A stretch of DNA of 14,677 bases from Beroe ovata (lineage: Eukaryota; Ctenophora; Nuda; Beroida; Beroidae): contig CAMPET010000146.1 of the NCBI GenBank assembly GCA_946803715.1, positions 131,426 to 146,102 on the forward strand, written 5' to 3'. Shown piece by piece: positions 8,528 to 14,677 of the stretch (position 1 is the stretch's first letter; every line of letters begins with the position of its first letter). The notes under the pieces were generated by a model, which did no database searches, had not been told where the DNA came from, and saw only the letters and a program-made list of their open reading frames with translations. The position numbers were made by a program, and so were the translations under genes.

Positions 8528-10024
8528 ACAAGTTAAAGTATGAAATACAGTCTGAACTATGGAGAAAAAACCCACTTACTAATGGGGCCTCAAATATAGG
8601 AGACCAATGATCATGCTTGGCAGAGTAATTGCTACTATTACATGCATGGAGTTCAAGAAAAACATTAAATTTCAACTAAACTTATGGAATGATCATATTT
8701 TCTGCAATAATGTAGGTTATCATTAGATCTGAGAACCTATTTTACTTATACAGCCTCAAATATTGTTCTCTTGTAGCTATTAAGGTTATTTACCATCTCT
8801 ATGAATGCTTTTCACTGGTTCTAGAAAGATAACTACAAAGACCTAATCCACTTCACACTTGTTGTAACTGGATAGTTGAATGAGCAATGATTGCCTTGAA
8901 CGAATTTTAGAAATGTTCTGATATCGTAGATAGTAAGCTCTTTTTAGAGTACAGTCAACTAAGTTATATCATTTAGAAGTATATTGCAGCACTAATCAAT
9001 GACTGATCCACAAAAGATATCTAGAATAGAAAGGCTTTTTCAATTGCCTATTTATCAACTTACAAGACCTTTTTTCACCTCTATACCTGACCAAAATCAA
9101 TCTAGGCAAACACAGTGGCTAGGAGCAACATTCAAGTATATCAAATGAAGACCAGTGGTGTTTGTTTGTCTGTCCTGTTTTCCATCACGAAATGCATGTG
9201 CTGATTTTGAAGTTAAGTGGGTGTTGCCATGGACACGTGCTACTACTGTAATAGTGACCTGAGAGCTAACTTCTGATGGTGGTGCTTTGATTACGTTGCT
9301 CATTCTGTTCTTTTTCACTTTTTAGGAACAATCAACATGCTAATTGGAGCAACGATTGCATATAAAATAATCTTGAGTTGTTGCATCTGCACTGAGTATT
9401 TTTTGACTCATGGTTAAATGTGTTGTTTTGTCAACATATACAATGTAAATTGGAACAAGTCCAACAACGGGGCAAGCATCATGTTGCAGTGCCAATCAGA
9501 AGAAATGGCTGATTTGTTCCAAAGAGCTCCTTCATAAAATCAACGTTTTGAGAGTGTAGTTGGGACTTGACCTCCATTTACTCTCAATACCTCAATCAAT
9601 AGGAAAACGCATCTTTGTGCAGTTTTTGGATTTAAGTTATGCATGTAGTGGTATCCAATATGGCCAATATCACTTTCAATATTCATTTACGATGGTAAAA
9701 ACTGAATGGTGATGGGGAAAAAATCATTTTGGTACAAGGGTGGCAGATTATTACTCTTTTCAGAAAACTAGACATCATAATGGGATGATGCACTATCTAA
9801 AATACCGAATGAGAATAGGGATGTTTAAATTAACAACACTACTTAACTTGTGACACCTGCAAGCACATTACCATTGGAACTGAGCCAGAAACACTGTCAC
9901 ACACATCCCATGATATGATGTACACTGTACAGTCCACACTATAGTCACTACACACCAAGATGTACAATATACATTGATATGCATTTTCATTATACAATGT
10001 ATGGGATAAACAGCCATGAGCCAT
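8528..10024. other. Spacer downstream of the decarboxylase-like gene; no gene seen
   Basis: About 1.5 kb, AT-rich, with no open frame carrying recognisable motifs on either strand. The variant polyadenylation signal ATTAAA at 8664-8669, 137 nt after the stop, is the best candidate for the end of the decarboxylase-like transcript. GTTGCCATGGACAC at 9223-9236 is one base off an X-box and overlaps a CACGTG at 9234-9239. Toward the right end there are several small dyads, such as TGTACACTGTACA near 9920. Confidence 0.5.
8664..8669 (+). terminator. Candidate polyadenylation signal ATTAAA
   Basis: Second most common animal poly(A) hexamer, 137 nt after the stop codon of the decarboxylase-like gene. 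No AATAAA is seen nearby on this strand. Cleavage here is inferred. Confidence 0.35.
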
Positions 10025-10310
10025 GTTACTCGAGTAACTGAATGTTACCAGGATAACTCCATGCTAATATGGTGACTACATAGAACGAAGAGAACTGTGT
10101 GCTACCAAGATAACCATGTGGTAGTGTGTCACCAGGAAAACTGTAGTACCAGGATATTTGCATTTTACCAGAGTAACCATAAGGGACAATGGTAACTCCA
10201 TGTTACAAGGATATCTAAAAGTGTATGTCACAATGGTCACTCCAAGTTACCAGGGAAACTGTATTTTATCAGGATAACTGCGGGTACCAAGTGTTACTAC
10301 ATGTTACCAT
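10025..10310. repeat. Degenerate array of the dyad unit GTTACCAGGATAAC
   Basis: Roughly a dozen related units in 290 bp: GTTACTCGAGTAAC at 10025-10038 (a perfect palindrome), GTTACCAGGATAAC at 10044-10057, GCTACCAAGATAAC at 10101-10114, GTCACCAGGAAAAC at 10128-10141, then further variants to about 10310. Spacing is irregular, about 15 to 40 bp. Each unit is itself an imperfect inverted repeat (GTTA...TAAC). Read by eye; the unit boundaries are approximate. Confidence 0.7.
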
Positions 10311-10530
10311 GCATGATGCTTGTATCATTATAATTCAGCTACTGTTTTGTATTCTATAAATATGGCCAAATGATACATTTTATTAGAGAAACTTTACTCA
10401 TACTTTACTCATACTGAAAAAATTTAAAAGTAAACCTTGAATTATGAGTAAATGTTGAATGCAAAATAAGATAACAATATGACATGCGGAAAATGAGCAA
10501 AAATAGTATTACCATGGACGCACGTTGCGT

Positions 10531-10690
10531 GAGACATATTTTGCGCGCGCTCCGTTTTTCGATAATTTGTTTTTGTCGGATTATGAATTTCATTTGATTT
10601 CTTTTTCTTGCGCAAACGCACGAAAAAAAAGGACCAAATAAAATGATCCGACAATTGTCTACTTGAACACTTTGCGCGCGCATCTCATTT
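10531..10690. repeat. Imperfect fold-back (MITE-like) sequence
   Basis: TTGTCGGAT at 10573-10581 is matched by its perfect reverse complement ATCCGACAA at 10646-10654. The intervening bases pair loosely down to a TGCG/CGCA turn near 10608-10620. Outside these arms, TTTTGCGCGCGC (10539-10550) and TTTGCGCGCGC (10671-10681) sit symmetrically. This is the architecture of a small fold-back or MITE, but I see no target-site duplication and cannot name a family. Confidence 0.5.
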
Positions 10691-11093
10691 ACTTATTTTG
10701 CTCCATATGAACTAAAATTTGTAATAAAAACAAACGCAAGCCTAACTTCTCACATCTCAGCGCCGCGCCGCACGCACGGATTATTCGAATCACTTGCAGC
10801 GCGGCGTAGGCGTAAGAACTTTATTGTTTTATTGTTTTGTTAGTTTTAAAATTAAGTTTGTTTTTACGTGGCTCAAATCAAGCTGTTGCGCCGCACGTGT
10901 AGTCAAAGTCTTCAAAAGTAAGTTGTCGATCGGGCCGACACAACACAGGTGCACAAAAATTTTAATGACATAATGTTATTTTCCGCCAAATCAGATAAAT
11001 CGGTTCAATAAAACCATTTTATTTAGTTTATATCCATTTTGAACAATTCAAAAAAATACGACCTTCTTGCTCACCTCTCTACAATAGTATGAA
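10691..11093. promoter_or_regulatory. CpG-dense patch with an E-box, upstream of the MLX-like gene
   Basis: The stretch 10755-10815 is strongly GC/CpG-rich against an AT-rich background and contains matching arms CGCCGCGC (10761-10768) and GCGCGGCG (10799-10806) around an ATTCGAAT centre. CACGTG lies at 10894-10899. As an unmethylated-type CpG patch about 600 bp before the MLX-like start it may be its promoter. An E-box there would be compatible with autoregulation, since MLX dimers bind CACGTG. Function is inferred. Confidence 0.35.
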
Positions 11094-11155
11094 AGGCCCG
11101 CTTCGCAAGCCCTGCTAATGCTCAACCTCGCGTCGCGAGGTTGAGCAGAGGGCCT
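11094..11155. repeat. Nested hairpin palindrome
   Basis: A perfect 14-bp inverted repeat, TGCTCAACCTCGCG (11119-11132) and its complement (11134-11147), separated by one base (T at 11133). It is nested inside outer arms AGGCCC (11094-11099) and GGGCCT (11150-11155). A third small hairpin, GCTTCGCAAGC, lies between the left arms. The composition (CG-rich) differs sharply from the surrounding AT-rich DNA. Confidence 0.9.
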
Positions 11156-11488
11156 AGCATGGCCAGGCAATAACCTTCCAGATCGCAGAGAAAATAACTA
11201 TAAGGGGAGCATTCAAAAGTTCTTGCACTGTATATCAATGAGTTGTTCAAATGATGCTTTTCTTGATCTGTGCCAACTCAATACATGAGTTCATTTATGA
11301 TGCTCAATGATACAGTGTTTTCACTAATTGGTATATTTTGCTTTATTGTCAATTTTTATTGTTAAGTTTTGAAACGGTCATCAGACAAGGAAGTGGTTCT
11401 TTCAAATCAGCTATATAACTAAACCTAACCAAAATTGTCCATATAACCATCAACTTTGGCAGGTTCTATTGTGAAATGCATGTGGAAT

Positions 11489-12133
11489 ATGGCAGATAAA
11501 TCAAATGGCTTTCACCCTGATGAGGAAATAGATCTAGATGAGGAATATGATGAGCCACCTTGTAAAAAATCGGCCCATGATTGCAAAGAAAAAGGAAAAA
11601 TTGCTCATGTAAATGCTGAAAAGAAACGCCGAGATGCAATAAAGGAGGGTTACAAGAATCTTACTGAAGCCATTACAACTATGACTGAGGAAGAAAAGAA
11701 TAAAATTACTCGGTCAGAAATTCTTGATATAGCATGTAGCAGAATAGAAACCCTCAGACACACAATTGAAGCAAAGAAGCAAGAAAGAGAAGCTCTTCAA
11801 AAGAAGCTTAACGCCCTCAGAGTCATCTCTGATGCTTATGATAACATGCCTAAAACATCTGAAAAAACATCCATTCCATCTGATCTTGCATGTATTGTTT
11901 CTAATCATATAAAGTTAAAATTATTCACCACCCTTATATCAAAGCAGTTTGAATCATTCTGTGGTGTTATCAATACTGAAAATCTTCAAGCACTGACATC
12001 TTCACTTTTTTATTGGGTTGAAGTTCATTGGAGACCAGTTGATTTAAAAGAATATTTGATAGGTTTGTTGCAGGTGTTGAGGAATAGGTTTGCTGACAAT
12101 AGGGAGCCTATAAAATCTATATCATCTCATTGA
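11489..12133 (+). CDS. MLX: MLX-like bHLH-leucine-zipper transcription factor, single exon
   Basis: MLX dimerises with Mondo/ChREBP and MXD proteins on CACGTG-type sites and links sugar and lipid status to transcription. The 214-residue frame has an acidic N-terminus (DEEIDLDEEYDE, 11-22), a basic region with the HxxxExxRR contacts (His40, Glu44, Arg47, Arg48 in AHVNAEKKRRDAIKEGY), helix 1, a loop about four residues shorter than I recall for human MLX, helix 2 (KITRSEILDIACSRIETL), a coiled zipper (about 90-118), and the C-terminal DCD domain (about 128-203: KLFTTLISKQFESF...FYWVEVHWRP...YLIGLLQVLRNRF) that is characteristic of MLX and Mondo. ATG 11489 has the better context (AATATGG); ATG 11480 would add three residues. 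An acceptor-like GGCAG at 11458-11462 suggests an upstream 5' exon; an in-frame stop (TAA) lies at 11444-11446. One uninterrupted exon contrasts with the multi-exon vertebrate gene. Confidence 0.9.
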   Translation: MADKSNGFHPDEEIDLDEEYDEPPCKKSAHDCKEKGKIAHVNAEKKRRDAIKEGYKNLTEAITTMTEEEKNKITRSEILDIACSRIETLRHTIEAKKQEREALQKKLNALRVISDAYDNMPKTSEKTSIPSDLACIVSNHIKLKLFTTLISKQFESFCGVINTENLQALTSSLFYWVEVHWRPVDLKEYLIGLLQVLRNRFADNREPIKSISSH

Positions 12134-13080
12134 TTGAAGTTATGCAAAACGGACTGATTTATAATCTACTTTACTGACTTAGTTATAACACATTATTGCT
12201 TTCTGTTTTTAACTGGAATTTTCATACCTTGAATCAATAATATCAATCAATCATTTTGTCTACTTATCTTTTAACTTCCCTAGATACATGCCAACCTTCA
12301 AATCATCTTACAGTGAGTATATGAGTCATGGATAAGTCAACACTTGGTATGTTTAGGCTTACTATGGTCTCCTCACTGATCTATTACCTAACCCTTATGT
12401 AGTGCATGTTACCATACCACCTGATACACTGTATCTGACCTCGCCTGCCTAATTTGCCAAGGCCCCACCCTTTGTAGCAGTAGTGGCAATTGTAGTATGT
12501 CTGTACGTGTGTGGATGGGTGGTTAATGAGTTGACACATGACAAGCAAATTTCTTGGCATTCCAATGAGATCATAGAGGTGAAGGAATGTTCATTTCATT
12601 AAATCATGCAGTGATACATTTTCACACTTTTTGGATGGGTGCAGTCAAGTATAGTAATCGTTTTCTTCGCAGATTTTCTTGGTGCATGGTTACTTCTACT
12701 CGTGATTCAATCGATTATAAAAGTTTTTTGGAGTTTCGAGTTGATCCATACCCCACTTTTGTTTTGTCTGAACTCCCACATTCATCGATCATGGACGTTG
12801 ATGAATAAGAATCGTCTATTTGATGGTCTGTGCCCTATCCCTCTTTTAGTCAGAGACATCTTCCATTCAAAATAGTGTTTAATGTTTATACAACTCTAGT
12901 TTGATCCTATCATAGCAATCGAATGGGGCTGTATCTCCTTAACCTGAAATAACAATACTTTAATCGCTCTGTCTAGTACAAATCGTATTAGTCAGCTGTT
13001 GCTGCTATTGACTAAATACCCAGTTTTGGTATGTTTGGTGACACTCAAATTTGTTGCCCAAACGCTCTTTCTCGGTACTT

Positions 13081-13246
13081 GTGTGTTTTATGTGTCTCTG
13101 TGTGTTGATGAAATGTTTGTGAAATGTAAATGCGTGTACTGTGTGTAATGTGTATGTGTGTGGCGTGTGTGTGACGTGTGTTTGTCATTTGTGGCTGTGT
13201 GTTTTTGAAATGTGAGTGTGTGTGTGTGTGTGTGTGTTTGTATGTG
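13081..13246. repeat. Interrupted (TG)n region
   Basis: Imperfect TG-rich tract with GTGTGTGATG/AAATG interruptions, ending in a pure (TG) run at about 13217-13238. Frames through it on the minus strand encode Thr/His repeats. Confidence 0.9.
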
Positions 13247-13695
13247 CAGGTGATGCGTACTAATACAATTAGATTCCTCTCAATCCGCGCATCACTGACT
13301 GTTGCTCTGTGTGATGCAGTGTCAGGCACAAGACGATATACGGAATTACTCTCACTTGATACATTGTACCCACTAATCCCATCTTGACCGGGGACAATTT
13401 TACATATTTTCAATAGACATTGATACAAATCGCATTGACTCGAGACTCTGGGGTGACGGATTGACCGCATTTCCTCTTCCCCGCTTAGCACGTCATGCAT
13501 CAGTGACTGTTCCCCACTCCTTGCTCACTGTTTGTCACTTGTGTGCTGGATTCCCTGTCAGCATCTGTCAGTATGTGGGTTTTCTCGATCGTTCTCCTAA
13601 AATCGGATGTTTTTGCCTGTATAATACGATTATCAGGTACATTATTCAAGTGATATATACACGAGAATATGACCGTGTGTGAGATGGAGGCTTTG

Positions 13696-13696
<1 letters not shown>

Positions 13697-13731
<35 letters not shown>
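13697..13731. repeat. (TG)n microsatellite
   Basis: About 17 uninterrupted TG units. Confidence 0.97.
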
Positions 13732-13734
<3 letters not shown>

Positions 13735-14116
13735 GGAATGGAATTAAGCTGATAATTGGTGAGTCCAAGTCACACAATCTCGTGTATTATATAAAAGGTA
13801 TCTGATATATTGGAATTAGCTAATTAGTTTAGCTGCTGTGCAAATACACACATAACTATAGTTGATACATGAGTGTGTAGAACACTAGAAATATATGCCA
13901 TTTCGTTTTGTAGATAGACCTAGCAATATGTTGATCTTGTTAGTTGACATAAAGCTGGATCGTGATCGCAATGGCAACAACTTACAACTAAATACGAGTT
14001 GTGGTAAAGCACTGACACCGATACTATGTTACCTTTGTCAATTAAATCCTATCTCATTGCTAAACACATAGTAGCAACATATCGTTACATTTTGTACTAT
14101 CATCTTGTTAACTGGA

Positions 14117-14137
14117 TGTGTGTGTGTGTGTGTGTGT
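14117..14137. repeat. (TG)n microsatellite
   Basis: About ten uninterrupted TG units, just left of the CCAAT-box cluster. Confidence 0.95.
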
Positions 14138-14190
14138 TATCAGTGTGCGGCATTGCCTTTACCGTCTATCCACTCTCCGACGCACGTGTA

Positions 14191-14283
14191 CCAATCCAGC
14201 ACACAGCTCCGCTCTAATTAACCAATCAGAGCCTTTCAATCATCCCAACAACCAATGAAACAGCCCCTTTCAAACCACGTGAC
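14191..14283. promoter_or_regulatory. Triple CCAAT plus CACGTGAC cluster, promoter-like
   Basis: CCAAT at 14191-14195, 14222-14226 and 14252-14256, spaced 31 and 30 bp, followed by CACGTGAC at 14276-14283. Regularly spaced CCAAT boxes are the usual sign of NF-Y promoters, and CACGTGAC is a USF/MiT-type E-box. No gene start is visible in the 400 bp to the right, so the transcript could begin beyond the window or run leftward. Binding is inferred from motifs. Confidence 0.5.
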
Positions 14284-14654
14284 TTCTTGCACTCGGTTTA
14301 CTGTTTAGGTGGTCGAATATGTACTCATAATTGAATTGGAGCTTATGGTTCATAATAATTACTCCTCATGATTCGAACCTAATCGCATTTTTCTCATTTT
14401 CTGAATTATCATCAAGACTGTTTTTCTCATTTGTAATTCCTTGTATTGGCTTGCAATACTGAACTCTGATTGTATTTCCTGTTGAGCGAATCGAGAAATG
14501 ATCGTATGACCACATATTCGTATCCCTCTCCATTACATAGTTAAATCTTGTCTGGAATCAGTCCCCTTTCCTACCCCCAAGACGAGTGTCTTACAGCTGT
14601 CTGTCAGTGAGGGGGGAGGAGGGGGCTGCTGCAAGGGTATATGATCACTCTGTT
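14284..14654. other. Right edge, no gene seen
   Basis: No supportable frame or RNA gene. It contains a G-rich stretch at 14610-14625, directly followed by CTGCTGC. It could be the 5'UTR or first intron of a gene driven by the CCAAT cluster, but nothing shows that directly. Confidence 0.35.
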
Positions 14655-14677
14655 TGTGTGTGTGTGTGTGTGTGTGT
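14655..14677. repeat. (TG)n microsatellite at the right edge
   Basis: Uninterrupted TG run to the last base of the window; its full length is not visible. Confidence 0.97.

Larger units (their letters stand above)
12134..14140. other. Right-hand region without a recognisable gene
   Basis: About 2 kb after the MLX-like stop. Two stretches look slightly coding but match nothing I know. One is a plus-strand frame after an acceptor-like TTCTTCGCAG, 12672-12808, ending in IMDVDE. The other is a minus-strand frame 13250-13500 with an ATG at 13498-13500 and no stop until it runs into the TG tract. A near-identical 15-mer GCATCASTGACTGTT occurs at 13289-13303 and 13497-13511. Two CTGTCA motifs (MEIS/TGIF-type TGACAG on the other strand) lie ten bases apart at 13555 and 13565. 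No clear polyadenylation signal for the MLX-like gene is seen. Confidence 0.4.

Noticed and set aside
9223-9239. Second X-box-like site GTTGCCATGGACAC
   Set aside because: One mismatch in the conserved right half and no gene start nearby; noted only in the spacer entry.
14365-14385. GGTTCGAATC on the minus strand, resembling a tRNA B box
   Set aside because: The flanking bases do not form a T stem, and no matching A box, anticodon arm or acceptor stem is found nearby.
14610-14637. Possible G-quadruplex
   Set aside because: Only two long G runs plus a distant GGG; it does not give four separated runs of three or more.

Overview
This is metazoan nuclear DNA, AT-rich, with short GT-AG introns (76 to 241 bp) and many (TG)n/(CA)n tracts. 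Five animal-type protein genes can be read. They are closely spaced with small introns and short untranslated gaps, which fits a compact invertebrate genome. A sponge is a reasonable guess, but the sequence alone does not prove it. MLX and lengsin-type genes together argue for an animal and against a plant or fungus.

Layout. Three genes lie on the minus strand, read right to left: DSCC1 (5359 to 2799, ten coding exons, complete), an intronless lengsin-like glutamine-synthetase-fold gene (2541 to 1186), and the first two coding exons of PSMD8/Rpn12 (670 to 200, running off the left edge). Two genes lie on the plus strand: a five-exon group II PLP decarboxylase homologue (6715 to 8527, nearest to GAD/CSAD/GADL1) and a single-exon MLX-like bHLH-zipper gene (11489 to 12133). 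The 1.36 kb between the DSCC1 and decarboxylase start codons is a divergent promoter region with an RFX X-box and a CRE-like site. The 3 kb between the decarboxylase and MLX holds a degenerate repeat array, an imperfect fold-back, a CpG-dense patch and a perfect hairpin palindrome. From 12134 to the right end I see no recognisable gene. That stretch has TG microsatellites and, at 14191-14283, a CCAAT/CACGTGAC cluster that looks like a promoter.

How the genes relate. DSCC1 (cohesion loading, CTF18-RFC), PSMD8 (proteasome lid) and MLX (transcription) are unrelated housekeeping or regulatory genes. The other two descend from enzymes of glutamate metabolism, and both have lost residues needed for catalysis. 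The decarboxylase homologue is the main finding. Its frame is intact over five exons, but the PLP-binding lysine is asparagine, the PLP-stacking histidine is aspartate and the catalytic loop is shortened. It therefore looks like a maintained pseudoenzyme. The lengsin-like gene keeps several metal-ligand positions but lacks the flap glutamate of true glutamine synthetases.
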